From JBBSJZ01 sp041739875 (lineage in GTDB: Bacteria; Planctomycetota; Planctomycetia; Pirellulales; Pirellulaceae): a DNA stretch of 64,000 nucleotides. Below, in pieces: positions 34,394 through 44,136 of the stretch (its first letter is position 1; each line of letters starts with the position of its first letter). The stretch is from the NCBI GenBank assembly GCA_041739875.1, contig JBGSNA010000208.1, positions 1 through 64,000 on the forward strand, given 5' to 3'. The position numbers were made by a program, and so were the translations under genes. The notes under the pieces are model-generated. The model saw only the letters and a program-made list of their open reading frames with translations, was not told the origin of the DNA and ran no database searches.

Positions 34394-35700
34394 CGATACA
34401 TTGTCTCGCCGGAACCAGAATCTGAATCCGATTTCTCTGCGCTGCCGCCCGTGTTGAGCGTCAGCGGCGTTTTACTGCGATTGTCTGGAAAAATCTTCGT
34501 CAACCAAGCAAGTTTTTGCGAAGGCACAGGCTCATTGCTCTCGGTCGCTTGGAGTCTTGTTCTTGCGATGTCTGCGAACGGGGTGTCCGCGTGTTCGATC
34601 AGGATCTCTTGATAGTATTGGCGAGCGGCCCGGTACTCATGCCTTTTTTCACGAAACGCGGCTCGACCGGCGAGCTTCTCCGCACGCAGATAAGAAACCT
34701 CTGCCGACGCGCGAGCGACCATGTCGCGATACTTCGGGTCGGTCAATTTATCCGGGAAACGAGTTTGAGTTTGCTTGATTAGTTTGTCGGCTTCATCGAG
34801 CACAAGTGAGCTGTAGTTCGGGCCAGCGTAAATGTTCAACTTGCATCGAATTCCCAACAAGTGAGCAAGAAACAGGTGGTCGCTGTCTGGAAACGCTTCA
34901 CGCAAGTCCGTTAAAAACTCATCCGCTTGTTCGAATTTTTCTTGCCGAATGTACTCCGCCGCAGCAGCCATCGTGGCGTCATCGGCTAACCGACCGGTGG
35001 GGTCATCAAAACGAATTTGGTCCAAAACACGAATGGCATGTCCGTCGACGTCGAGGGCCGGTCGCTTGTCATCGGTTAAGTTGACTGGAGGGAGCCAGCT
35101 CTCCTCATTCGCTTTATAGGTTTCTAGCCAGTATCGACTGATCGAAAACAGTCTTGCCGCGACCAAGTCGTTGTGTCGGTTGCGAGGGAAGTCTTTTTGA
35201 AGCTTTTCGTAAACTTTCACCGCATCGTTCAGCTCGTCAGCAAAGAAAAGACTCTCCGCTTGCATGAACATTGCGTCCTGTTGCAGGGCCGTTTGCGGGG
35301 CAGCGTCGCCAGCGCGTCGAAATAGTTTTGCGGCGGCTAAGTACGATTTTCGTTTGTCTTTAGTGTCGGACGGGGTTTCCGATCTTCGGAATTGGGCGTC
35401 ACCCTCTAGGTAAAGCTCTTTTGCTCGGGTTCGATTTTCCGGCTCGCGTCCTGTCACAAAGCCGACGAGACGATTGGAGGATTTCTTGGCGGTACCTGCG
35501 AACGTCTCGTCGCGTGCTTGAACCACTCCATTCTCAGGATCGATTTCTTCGGCTGTATAGGTATCACGCGACGGCAGTGAGCGATCACGTCCCATCAATC
35601 CGCCGCTGAATGAACGGCATCCAGTGGTGCAAACAATCAAAAGTCCGACAAGAAATGCCAGTCTGCGGGAGCACAAGAGCATGCAGATGGAATGCGTCAT
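34390..35700 (-). CDS. BamD-like TPR lipoprotein
   Basis: A 436-residue lipoprotein with signal peptide and lipobox LAFLVGLLIVCTTGC (Cys28). Residues about 110-400 form TPR-like repeats, for example AKLFRRAGDAAPQTALQQDA, DAVKVYEKLQKDFPRNRHND and AARQYYQEILIEHADTPFAD. That last pattern is typical of BamD/YfiO, the lipoprotein that helps BamA fold outer-membrane proteins. It is much longer than E. coli BamD (245 residues) and has a Ser/Gly-rich C-terminal tail. It overlaps recO and lptE by 4 bases each, placing it inside one operon. Confidence 0.82.
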   Translation of the reverse strand: MTHSICMLLCSRRLAFLVGLLIVCTTGCRSFSGGLMGRDRSLPSRDTYTAEEIDPENGVVQARDETFAGTAKKSSNRLVGFVTGREPENRTRAKELYLEGDAQFRRSETPSDTKDKRKSYLAAAKLFRRAGDAAPQTALQQDAMFMQAESLFFADELNDAVKVYEKLQKDFPRNRHNDLVAARLFSISRYWLETYKANEESWLPPVNLTDDKRPALDVDGHAIRVLDQIRFDDPTGRLADDATMAAAAEYIRQEKFEQADEFLTDLREAFPDSDHLFLAHLLGIRCKLNIYAGPNYSSLVLDEADKLIKQTQTRFPDKLTDPKYRDMVARASAEVSYLRAEKLAGRAAFREKRHEYRAARQYYQEILIEHADTPFADIARTRLQATESNEPVPSQKLAWLTKIFPDNRSKTPLTLNTGGSAEKSDSDSGSGETMYR

Positions 35701-36461
35701 AGGTTAGGTTCCGTCCTAATCGCGGCTGGCAAAAACGGCTGCATACGTGGTACGCGACCGAGTACAGTTTCAATGTAGCGATTGAGTAATTGGCGAAGTT
35801 CACCGTAAACCGGTCCGGCAACAGCCACCGGATAACTCGTGCTCACATCCGTGAGTCGTTTCAATTCGTCAATCGTTTCTTTTCGTAGCAAAATGATTTG
35901 TCGTTGTTTTGTTTTGCAGTTTGCGCAAACAATTCCTCCCGTGCCCAGAGCAAACGGCACGCGAGCCAAATTTTCCATTTCGGCGCCGCAACTGGTGCAG
36001 CGATCCGTCCCCGGGGCATGCCCGAGTTCGCGCAACAATTGTGAGTCGTAGTAAGCCAAGGTTGAGGCGACTTCGCCGTTGCCATCAAGTTGTTCTAGGG
36101 TTCGAATCGTCAGATCGTAAATTTCTGGATGAAATTCGTGTTCGTCCGTCAATAGTCGCAGCATCTCGACAACGTGATACCCGCCATAGAGCCGCTCGAG
36201 TGAGCGTTCGGCCGCGCGGAAACGACGATGTAACTTAGCTTCGGTGAGTAAATCGAGAGTGTCACCACTCTTTCGAATCAGGACTACACGACAAACCGCC
36301 AGTAGGTCAAGCGCGCCTTCAAACGGTCCCTTGGGGCGGCGAGCCCCTTTGGCAAGCGCCGAGACTCGGCCGAGGTCTCGCGTCAACAGCGTAACGATCA
36401 AACTCGTCTCGCTAAATTCAACGGTTCGAAGCACAATTGCGGTCGTCGATTCAAGTGACAA
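35697..36461 (-). CDS. recO: DNA repair protein RecO
   Basis: A 254-residue recombination mediator that helps RecF/RecR load RecA on gapped DNA. The N-terminal OB fold reads TTAIVLRTVEFSETSLIVTL then RDLGRVSALAKGARRPKGPF. The zinc finger has CTSC (about 156-159) and CANC (about 179-182). The start is ATG 36461. Its stop overlaps the ATG of the BamD-like gene (ATGA). Co-transcription with outer-membrane assembly genes is unusual compared with the common era-recO pairing. Confidence 0.93.
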   Translation of the reverse strand: MSLESTTAIVLRTVEFSETSLIVTLLTRDLGRVSALAKGARRPKGPFEGALDLLAVCRVVLIRKSGDTLDLLTEAKLHRRFRAAERSLERLYGGYHVVEMLRLLTDEHEFHPEIYDLTIRTLEQLDGNGEVASTLAYYDSQLLRELGHAPGTDRCTSCGAEMENLARVPFALGTGGIVCANCKTKQRQIILLRKETIDELKRLTDVSTSYPVAVAGPVYGELRQLLNRYIETVLGRVPRMQPFLPAAIRTEPNL

Positions 36462-36547
36462 CGACTTCCTCCCCCTTGAAAACTAAAGCCGTGTGAAACA
36501 ACACGAACGTAAAACTCGAAGCGATTATTGTGAGCATTGGATCACGC

Positions 36548-36871
36548 TCATAGCTCACCCATCGAACCGAGCGACGCAAGCAATTCGCTCATCTCAGCCG
36601 CCGCATGCGAATTAACTTGGCGACGAGCCTCTTCGATGCCATCACGTAAAAAACCGCGAGCGTCGTCAATGCGATCGATCTCCACGAGTTGCTGTGCCGC
36701 CATCAAATAGGCGGGTACGTAAGGCGTTGCGTCCCGGGTGAGCTCACCCAGTTTCATGACGCTCGTTTCATGATCGCCTTCGCTCCGTAGCTCCATCGCA
36801 AGGCTATATCTCAGGAATGTGTCCGTCGGATCATCCAACAGCATGGCTTCGATTTTTTCTCTACGGCTCAT
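36548..36871 (-). CDS. Small TPR-like protein
   Basis: A 107-residue soluble protein of two to three TPR-like helical pairs (DDPTDTFLRYSLAMELRSEG, PAYLMAAQQLVEIDRIDDAR). I take ATG 36871 (MSRREKIEAMLLDDP). The 30 upstream codons translate a 21-bp DNA repeat and are unlikely to be coding. Small proteins of this kind precede recO in many planctomycete operons, but no function is known to me. It is 86 bases upstream of recO. Confidence 0.75.
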   Translation of the reverse strand: MSRREKIEAMLLDDPTDTFLRYSLAMELRSEGDHETSVMKLGELTRDATPYVPAYLMAAQQLVEIDRIDDARGFLRDGIEEARRQVNSHAAAEMSELLASLGSMGEL

Positions 36872-36896
36872 TCGGGTCGTGTTAAGTTCGGGTTGG

Positions 36897-36932
36897 TTTT
36901 TGGGAGAACGGGATGGATTTTGGGAGAACGGG
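36897..36932. repeat. 21-bp period direct repeat
   Basis: TTTTTGGGAGAACGGG at 36897-36912 recurs as TTTTGGGAGAACGGG at 36918-36932, upstream of the small TPR gene. Confidence 0.75.
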
Positions 36933-37082
36933 TGATGGGTCAGTGAGTTACATCGGCACAACGGCTGTCGGCAGTGTCCGCCGAATCAGAACAATCGTCA
37001 AATTTGCTTCATCGTGAGGATGTTCGCTAGCCGATACGAATGGTGGATGATTCTTTCCACGTTTACGACGCGAGATATGCGC

Positions 37083-40000
37083 ATGGACCGCGGCAATCGA
37101 ACTACCGTTGTGGCTTCGAGCCTATTGGCCTTGACCCTTTTGGCCTCGGCCGTATTGGTTCTCTCCGATAAGCCCACTTTTGCCCAGATGCCTGAAGGGC
37201 AAAAGCCAGTGGCTCCCGAAAAAACGGGGGAATTCGAAAGCAACCTGGTTTCAAACTCCGCAGTTTCGCAGGCAGATTTTGCTAGCGGCTCGGACTTGGC
37301 GTCGGAGCAAGCGATGATCCAGCAGGTCGCTGGAGGCCAAACGAGCAACAGTTCGAATTCCGGGGGCTTGTTGAAGTCTCTTGTGGGTTCTGGCAAGACG
37401 ACCACCGGGTCCAATGCGACGCGTCGAACCACGGCAACCAAACCGGCAAGTAAATCCGAAGGATTGTTTAGCGATTTGTTCGGCGGACGCAGTACATCCA
37501 GCAGCCAGGTTTCCGAGAGTGGTTCGCCCAAAAAAGAGTATCGCGTCGTCACGCCACTGCCCAATGATAATCGCGAGCCAGCGAACTGGGATGGCGTTCC
37601 GTTTCATCAAGCCAAATCATCGAACGGAACAACGAACAACACAACGAACATTGCTCCGATTCGCGATCCTGGATCAAAACAGCAATACGCGATGCAGGAC
37701 ACTACATCGCCTCGTGCGGTGACCACTCGAGTACCACTCTCGCGAGCGATTCCCGTGCCCAGTTCAGACTCACTGTCCACGAGCTCCGCACGTCGCTCGG
37801 TACCCTCGGCAACGACCAACACAGACAATCGACCTGCGGTGGTGACTCGACCGGTAGCCCCGCTTGCTAGTTCGATTTCGTCGCCGTCCAGGACAACGAC
37901 GTCAACTCGCGTCAGCACCTTGGTCGATCGGTCCACCTTGTCGGATAATACAAGCAGTCGTCGTAGCGATCGTCGAAGCGTCGATCCACTCGATGCCGGA
38001 GAAGTCGTCGCAGAGTCAAAACCGATCGAGCCAGTACGCGAACGGGTGATGGCGCCGATCGAGCCACCGAAGGTCGCTCGTCGTGAGCTTCCTTCGAGTA
38101 CCCCGCCAGCCGCTGTTGCAAAATCAGTCATACCGAACGCTGTCCCATCCAAAGCGATTGCGACGGTCAAGGCCAAGCCAAAGACGATCGATTCCATTGC
38201 ACAAGAGGCCGTCGCACAAGAGGTACCCAAGAAGACGACTCCAAGCGAGACCGCGTCGACTGGGACGGTCACATCAACGCTAGCGGTTCCTCGAATCGCT
38301 GCGTCCGCGACACCATCCTTGGCTCAAACGAAGCCGCAAACAACGACAGGACGCTACACGACTCCAACAACACCAGGCGAAATCGTCGCGGACTCGGGTG
38401 AAGAGGAGCCGCTTGGCAGCGTTCCCACGACACCTTACGCCGCGTCGTCGCCGGATCCTCGTGCTATGCCGAGTGAATCTATGCCGAGTGAATTTCAAAC
38501 TCGCGGTTCGGTGGTGTCGAGTCGAAGTACGTCGGACGCTGGGTCGGAGGTCTACCATCCAGCATCGAGTATGCCCAGTACCGATTTTGGTCCTCGTGTG
38601 ACAGCACCACTGAACATCGCGGCGGCAACGAGTCCATCGCTCAGCGCTGACACGAGCAACGCCATCGATTCGACCATTTCAAGCGACAATCGAATGGCGC
38701 AAGCACCAGCAGCATTGGACCAACCGCGAACATTAATGCCACTGCATTCGTCGACTAATGCAATTCCGGTCATGACCACACCGTCACCGTTGACACCCAC
38801 TGCTTCGACTCCGCCCTCGTTGCAACTCGACAAAACACCTCTGGCTGCGTCTCCAGCCATCCAAAGCCCTTTGACGACGACACCCACGCCGACAGTCACC
38901 GCGCCATCAATGACTGCACAGGCCGTCGCTGCGGCTCCCACCGCAAGCACCGAGGACGCGACTCGCGACTTGCAACCGAATCAATCAACGGTGGCTTCGG
39001 AGTTGCCAGGGATCCGTGTCGCTACTTTTGGTCCAAATCAAATCATGATTCGCCAATCGAATCCGTATGAGATTCGGATCGAGAACCGTGGTTCGATCGA
39101 TGCCTCGGGTGTGATCGTACGAGCCAACATTCCAAGCTGGGCTGAAGTCCAAGGCAGCAGTGCCTCGCGAGGCGACGTTGAAGCGACCGCTCAAAGCGGA
39201 CAAGTCGAACGATTGGTTTGGAAAATCGACTCATTGCCTGCTGGTGCGACGGAACGCATGTTTGTGCGATTGAAAGCCGTTCGAAGTGGATCGCACGACA
39301 TGGACGTTGATTGGACACTTGCTCCACAAAAAAGCGTGGCCACCGTCTATGTGCAAGAACCGAAAATTGCTGTATCCATCGACGGACCCGACGAAGTCAC
39401 TTATGGTGAATCCAAGACGTACAAAGTGCGGATTTCCAATCCGGGCGATGGGGTCGCGCCGAACGTGATGTTTACCTTGTCACCTAATTCGGCGACACCG
39501 CAAACGCAACGCATCGGTGACATCCCGGCGGGCAAAGAAGCCTCCATTGATATCGAGCTTACCGCACAAGATCTCGGTGATTTGAACATCAACGGTCTGG
39601 CTTCGGGCGATTTGGAGCTCCGAGCCGAAGCAACGAAAACCATTCGTGTCGCGGCAGCGAAGCTACAAGCGACATTGAGCGGTCCTCAGATCAAGTACCA
39701 AAACACTGAATCAATCTATCGACTAGAAATCAAGAACGCTGGTACCGCTGCGAGCGAGCAAGTTGTCGCGTCGCTGCGATTGCCCGTGGGCGTGAAGTAT
39801 CTCGGTGGGATTGAGCCGGCGTCGTTACGAGCCGATATGTTGACTTGGAAAATCGACGCGCTCCAACCTGGTGCGGTTCGTGACTACCAATTCAAGTGCA
39901 ACATGAACGCAACAGGCGATCAAATGTTTTCATTCGAATGTCGCGGCACCGCAGCGGGACAAGCCGAGGTTGCGATCGCAACTCGAGTGGAAGCCATTGC

Positions 40001-40394
40001 CGACTTGGTGTTAACCGTGAACGACCCCCCGGCTCCGGCTCCAGTTGGGTCGGATGTGACCTACGAGATCGTCGTTCGTAACCGAGGCAGCAAGGAGGCG
40101 ACCGAAGTCTCCGCGATCGCACAGTTCAGTGACGGCATCGAGCCACAGCGTGTCGAGGGCCAAACGGGCCAAATCGTTACCGGGCAAGTAATCTTCGATA
40201 CGATTGGACGAATCGCACCGGGAGAAGAACGCGTGATTCGAATAATCGCCAAGGCAGAAACCGATGGTCATCATCGCTTCCGCACGGAAGTTCGCTCTGG
40301 CGACACGATGCTTGTTGCTGAGGAAGCGACTCACTACATGAGCCCACAAAGTGACCGCGTTAGCCGTCGCAGCGATGAAAAGCCCGCACGTTAA
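37083..40394 (+). CDS. Large exported protein with DUF11/CARDB-like repeats
   Basis: About 1103 residues from ATG 37083 (MDRGNRTTVVASSLLALTLL), whose hydrophobic core is a signal peptide or anchor ending near FAQ. The upstream codons from 37014 are less likely. Residues about 30-650 are low-complexity, rich in Ser, Thr, Pro, Ala and Arg. The C-terminal ~450 residues hold three to four Ig-like repeats of the DUF11/CARDB kind, each with the core YxIRIENRGSxxASGVxVRA or YEIVVRNRGSKEATEVSAIA followed by a DSLPAG or IAPGEERVI segment. Such repeats occur in surface and cell-wall proteins. There is no sortase-like or PEP-CTERM tail. The function is unknown. Confidence 0.82.
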   Translation: MDRGNRTTVVASSLLALTLLASAVLVLSDKPTFAQMPEGQKPVAPEKTGEFESNLVSNSAVSQADFASGSDLASEQAMIQQVAGGQTSNSSNSGGLLKSLVGSGKTTTGSNATRRTTATKPASKSEGLFSDLFGGRSTSSSQVSESGSPKKEYRVVTPLPNDNREPANWDGVPFHQAKSSNGTTNNTTNIAPIRDPGSKQQYAMQDTTSPRAVTTRVPLSRAIPVPSSDSLSTSSARRSVPSATTNTDNRPAVVTRPVAPLASSISSPSRTTTSTRVSTLVDRSTLSDNTSSRRSDRRSVDPLDAGEVVAESKPIEPVRERVMAPIEPPKVARRELPSSTPPAAVAKSVIPNAVPSKAIATVKAKPKTIDSIAQEAVAQEVPKKTTPSETASTGTVTSTLAVPRIAASATPSLAQTKPQTTTGRYTTPTTPGEIVADSGEEEPLGSVPTTPYAASSPDPRAMPSESMPSEFQTRGSVVSSRSTSDAGSEVYHPASSMPSTDFGPRVTAPLNIAAATSPSLSADTSNAIDSTISSDNRMAQAPAALDQPRTLMPLHSSTNAIPVMTTPSPLTPTASTPPSLQLDKTPLAASPAIQSPLTTTPTPTVTAPSMTAQAVAAAPTASTEDATRDLQPNQSTVASELPGIRVATFGPNQIMIRQSNPYEIRIENRGSIDASGVIVRANIPSWAEVQGSSASRGDVEATAQSGQVERLVWKIDSLPAGATERMFVRLKAVRSGSHDMDVDWTLAPQKSVATVYVQEPKIAVSIDGPDEVTYGESKTYKVRISNPGDGVAPNVMFTLSPNSATPQTQRIGDIPAGKEASIDIELTAQDLGDLNINGLASGDLELRAEATKTIRVAAAKLQATLSGPQIKYQNTESIYRLEIKNAGTAASEQVVASLRLPVGVKYLGGIEPASLRADMLTWKIDALQPGAVRDYQFKCNMNATGDQMFSFECRGTAAGQAEVAIATRVEAIADLVLTVNDPPAPAPVGSDVTYEIVVRNRGSKEATEVSAIAQFSDGIEPQRVEGQTGQIVTGQVIFDTIGRIAPGEERVIRIIAKAETDGHHRFRTEVRSGDTMLVAEEATHYMSPQSDRVSRRSDEKPAR

Positions 40395-40441
40395 GCAGGC
40401 AGGAAGAGTGCGTGGCACAAACGCGGCCATTCAAAAACGCG

Positions 40442-40481
40442 GCCATTTGACGTCATGGAAATCTCAGAAACGTCAAATGGC
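40442..40481. terminator. Hairpin after the DUF11 gene
   Basis: A perfect 12-bp stem GCCATTTGACGT / ACGTCAAATGGC has a 16-base loop and lies 47 bases after the stop codon. There is no U-tract, so it may be a terminator of another kind or an mRNA-stabilising element. Confidence 0.5.
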
Positions 40482-40583
40482 AAGTAGGGCCGTGGACCGT
40501 AAGGGTTGGGCTAAATGACATTGCTTTACTCAAACACTTCAACGTATTGATGGTTTGAGGCCGATCCTACGTGGAGGGTTCGG

Positions 40584-41255
40584 TTGGATTACTCAAACAA
40601 CTCAATGTGGCTCATGAAGACCCGCACTATTGCTATCGTCGCAACTTTGTTGCTGTTTCCCTCAATTGGCGTTTCCCAGCAGACCCAGCGAGGAGCGACA
40701 CTCGGTGCCATCGGAGGCGCAATCGCGGGTGGTCTCATCGGGGACCACAACAATAAAGCTGGTGCCGGTGCCGCCATCGGTGGTGCGCTTGGAGCCGTCG
40801 CTGGCGGTGTCCTCGGCAATGCGGCTGACAAAGAGCGAGTTGCTCAACAGCAACAGCAGTATTACCAGCAACAACAGCGCCAGGTGTACGCAGTTCAACA
40901 GCAAGTTGTGCAGCAACAGTCATCGGTATCGACTACCGATGTCGTTGCGATGAGCCGCAGTGGGCTGAGCGAGTCGGTCATCATCAACCAAATCGGTCAG
41001 CGTGGTGTCCAGCGGCAAATTCAGGTTGCTGATATCATCTCGATGCACCAGCAAGGTGTGCCTGAGAGTGTGATTTCGGCGATGCAACAAGCACGCGTCG
41101 GCGCAGCACCAACAATCGTTGCTTCACCGCCGATCCAATACATCACACCGACACCCGTGATCGTCGAAGAGCACTATGTCCTTCCGCAGTACTCGCCACC
41201 GTCGATCCGCTACTATCACAATGGGCCTTCACGTCATTATCACAGCCGTTGGTAA
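40584..41255 (+). CDS. Glycine-zipper, Gln-rich envelope protein
   Basis: A 223-residue exported protein. The best ribosome site is GGAGGG at 40573-40578, five bases before TTG 40584; ATG 40605 and 40614 lack an SD. A signal peptide (RTIAIVATLLLFPSIGVSQQ) ends near residue 33. A glycine-zipper pair follows (GATLGAIGGAIAGGLIGDHN; GAGAAIGGALGAVAGGVLGN), likely inserting into a membrane. A Gln-rich tract spans about 88-115. Two short helical repeats come next (VVAMSRSGLSESVIINQIGQ; IISMHQQGVPESVISAMQQA), then a Pro/Tyr/His-rich tail. Function unknown. Confidence 0.8.
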   Translation: MDYSNNSMWLMKTRTIAIVATLLLFPSIGVSQQTQRGATLGAIGGAIAGGLIGDHNNKAGAGAAIGGALGAVAGGVLGNAADKERVAQQQQQYYQQQQRQVYAVQQQVVQQQSSVSTTDVVAMSRSGLSESVIINQIGQRGVQRQIQVADIISMHQQGVPESVISAMQQARVGAAPTIVASPPIQYITPTPVIVEEHYVLPQYSPPSIRYYHNGPSRHYHSRW

Positions 41256-41256
41256 A

Positions 41257-44136
41257 TCACTGTTTAGAAAGTGACTTTTCGAATCGCATGATCTGTTCGT
41301 GCAAATGCCATTCGCCTGGCTCATCGAGCAGACAAGCCGTTTCAATTGCCAAGGCTTGCTGAGTTTCGCCGCTGCGAAACAGCACCTCGGCAAGTGTGTC
41401 TCGATAAACGGCGCTGTCTGGCGCGAGATAGACGGCGCGCTCCGACCATTCCCTTGCGTCATCGAGCCGTGTGTCGTTGATCGATGCGACCCAAGCGACG
41501 TTGTTCAACGTCATTGCATCCAGCGGAAAGTCTTCTAAGTGATTCGTTGCGCCCTGCAAGATCGTCTCGAGCGACGACTCGACGATGTCCTGCATCCCCG
41601 CCTCACGCAACTTGGGGAAGACACGTTCGACGGTGTCAATGTCGAGCGGATTCAATTCGAGGATTCGATTCAAATGATCGCGAACGGCGGACGGATTCTT
41701 TTGCTCGGTTGACGTTTCGAGATTCCAACGTGCGACGCTCAGCGGCCACCGAACGTAAAACACGTATTGTTCCAGTTTGGCCGTGGTCGCCAAGCTGAAC
41801 CATTTCGCCGCCTCGCTGGTATCCGTTTCGCCAACCATCAAAGAATAATAGATGGCAACATTAAAGAATGGCATTGACTGACTTGAACCGCAAAAGGTTG
41901 CTGGCAAAAGCGTCTCATAAATTTCTTTTGCAAACTCTGTCTCACCATGTTCTTTCAGATAATCCGCCACAGCAAAACGCAAGTTGGTCGACGGAGAGCA
42001 GAGGGCAATGCGGATTTCTTCGTTGAGTCGAGTTTCCGCCTCCACGTCACCAGCACGTTTCGCAAGTATCCACTGTGCCGCGACGGCTTTGGTGGCCAAG
42101 TCCGTGCCGGTGACGCCAATCGCAGATTGCCGATTGGAACGCTGTGCCGCGATGGCATCGTAGATGGATTTGTAGAGCGAGCCGGCTGAAGTGGCACGTC
42201 CCGCTTCAAGCTGGTTTTCTGCAATTTGAAAGGCCGCATTGACGTCACCGAGTCGAACCATTTGTTGAAGCGCCTTGTTGGCGAGTTCGGTTTCGCCATG
42301 ACGCCCAAACATTTCGACAATACTCAGGTTCAATTGGGGTGTGGCGGCGATGATCGCTTGCCCACCCAAACGCTGAATTTGGCGTTTTCCTAGGGTCAGC
42401 TCGTCAAAGAGGCGTTGGAAGTCCGTCGACGCATCCCATTTTTCGGGAGATTTGCCGTTTACTAAATGGCACGCGGCTTGGAATCGTTCTCTCAGCGGCA
42501 GGTTCGGGTAAAGACGGCCGTAGGTTTCGATGAGTGTCTTCAAGGTGCCTTGATCGGTGTCTTTTAGCACGTCTGCGATCGCTTCGAACGTTCTTCCTGC
42601 GATGGATTCGTCACTCGGTAGCATCGCGAGCTCGAGCATCCAGTCGTCGCGACGACTCGTTGTCAGTGCATCCAGTACATCGTCGCGAATTTTAGAGCGG
42701 CCGATTTCCACTGAACTTCGACTCAATTCGTCCGCGATGATCCATGCGAGATCATTTCGTCCGACGGACAAGAAGCATCGCATCAGAGTAAGTAGTTCTT
42801 TCAACTCGGGTGCGAGATCCTCTTCCACCATCATCGCTTGAGCGACGAGTGCGGCATCGATTCGCTCTCGCAGGTTCGAGCCACAAGAGTTGACGTCGCC
42901 GCCAAGCCATTGGAAAGCAAGCGATGTGCGAGATGCCGCGATCGCGATGAGTGCTGCCGCGTTGACATCCTTTGGATGAAGAAGTTCAAGTGCGGTGTCA
43001 ATCTCGCCGACGGTTGCTAGCGACTTCCATCGCAAATCAAATACTGAATTCGCACGCTCAACCGCCGTGTCGCCTCGTTCAAGTCCGATGTCGTTCGTTA
43101 CCGCATTCGGATCGGCTAACGCTTTCACGGCCTCGGTTCTGATTTCTTGAAGACCACAGCGATCCGCAGCAATGAGCGAGTCACTCCAGAAACGCACCTG
43201 TTCGGCTGTGCCCGGAGTCGCGCTACGGGCTTTTTCGGCGTTCTCGCGTGCCAGTTCTTCCCAACGACCGTCGAGCATTCGCATGGTTCGAATCAGATAA
43301 CTGTCGTGTGAGCTTTCCGCAGCTTGTATCGCATCTTCGTTACGCCCCAACGCCGCAAGCACAAAGACACGAGCCTGGCTTCGTTTTGCTTCAGGCCATT
43401 CGTCCGCCGATTCAGGCAACAGAGTCGTGTCATCGAAATTCAAACCGAGTCTCTGCATTAACTCGATCCGCGTCAAAGCCATCTCATTGCTATCCGCTAC
43501 CAGATCAACCAACTTGAGTAAGTCAGGGACAGTGTTCTGGCGTAATGCTTCGATAGCATAGATTGGAAAACGTTGCTGCAACGACATGACGACACGACTT
43601 CGTACCATATCGCGGTCGGCGGTTCCGGCGGACTCTTCTACCGCGACGACCGCAGCGTTGAACTGGCCAGCGTCGAGTAGCTCTTCAATGGCTGACGGGT
43701 CGTCGGTTCGAAACAGTAACCGAAAGACATCCGATGGCGTATCCGGTAACGCTCCGCGTCGCCACTGGCGAAGGATCCATTGCGCGCGGCTTGCTACCTC
43801 CGGATCGCTGTCGCGCGCAGCTGCTTGAACTTCGTCGCGTGACAAATCTCGTCGCCGCCACATTTCAAGCGTCGCTTGTTGACGAGCGGAGTATTGATTC
43901 TCGGCAAGTTCCCGGACTTCCACGTCACTGGTCGGTTCACTTGACGGCGACTGTGCTTGGAGCGGAAGCCCCCGCTCCTGCCCCTGGATCATTGGCATCC
44001 AGCAAAGCGTCAACGCAAATAGGCCGGCTTTTGCCAAGCGGAGTGTTGATCTCCGAGGACACCAATCCTGAGCGTCGCGTCGGGCGGATCGTCGTTTTAA
44101 TCTCAACACGTATTTCATTGAACGTCCATCGTCCAC
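41257..44136 (-). CDS. Large exported TPR-like protein
   Basis: A 959-residue protein I do not recognise. ATG 44136 or 44118 is the start; a basic n-region and hydrophobic segment (LAKAGLFALTLCWMPMIQGQ, near residues 34-53) suggest export. The rest is almost entirely alpha-helical with degenerate TPR/SEL1-like pairs, clearest at the C-terminus (MTLNNVAWVASINDTRLDDA; REWSERAVYLAPDSAVYRDT). It presumably forms a long solenoid scaffold in the periplasm. It is convergent with the Gln-rich protein gene, the stops one base apart. Confidence 0.75.
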   Translation of the reverse strand: MDDGRSMKYVLRLKRRSARRDAQDWCPRRSTLRLAKAGLFALTLCWMPMIQGQERGLPLQAQSPSSEPTSDVEVRELAENQYSARQQATLEMWRRRDLSRDEVQAAARDSDPEVASRAQWILRQWRRGALPDTPSDVFRLLFRTDDPSAIEELLDAGQFNAAVVAVEESAGTADRDMVRSRVVMSLQQRFPIYAIEALRQNTVPDLLKLVDLVADSNEMALTRIELMQRLGLNFDDTTLLPESADEWPEAKRSQARVFVLAALGRNEDAIQAAESSHDSYLIRTMRMLDGRWEELARENAEKARSATPGTAEQVRFWSDSLIAADRCGLQEIRTEAVKALADPNAVTNDIGLERGDTAVERANSVFDLRWKSLATVGEIDTALELLHPKDVNAAALIAIAASRTSLAFQWLGGDVNSCGSNLRERIDAALVAQAMMVEEDLAPELKELLTLMRCFLSVGRNDLAWIIADELSRSSVEIGRSKIRDDVLDALTTSRRDDWMLELAMLPSDESIAGRTFEAIADVLKDTDQGTLKTLIETYGRLYPNLPLRERFQAACHLVNGKSPEKWDASTDFQRLFDELTLGKRQIQRLGGQAIIAATPQLNLSIVEMFGRHGETELANKALQQMVRLGDVNAAFQIAENQLEAGRATSAGSLYKSIYDAIAAQRSNRQSAIGVTGTDLATKAVAAQWILAKRAGDVEAETRLNEEIRIALCSPSTNLRFAVADYLKEHGETEFAKEIYETLLPATFCGSSQSMPFFNVAIYYSLMVGETDTSEAAKWFSLATTAKLEQYVFYVRWPLSVARWNLETSTEQKNPSAVRDHLNRILELNPLDIDTVERVFPKLREAGMQDIVESSLETILQGATNHLEDFPLDAMTLNNVAWVASINDTRLDDAREWSERAVYLAPDSAVYRDTLAEVLFRSGETQQALAIETACLLDEPGEWHLHEQIMRFEKSLSKQ

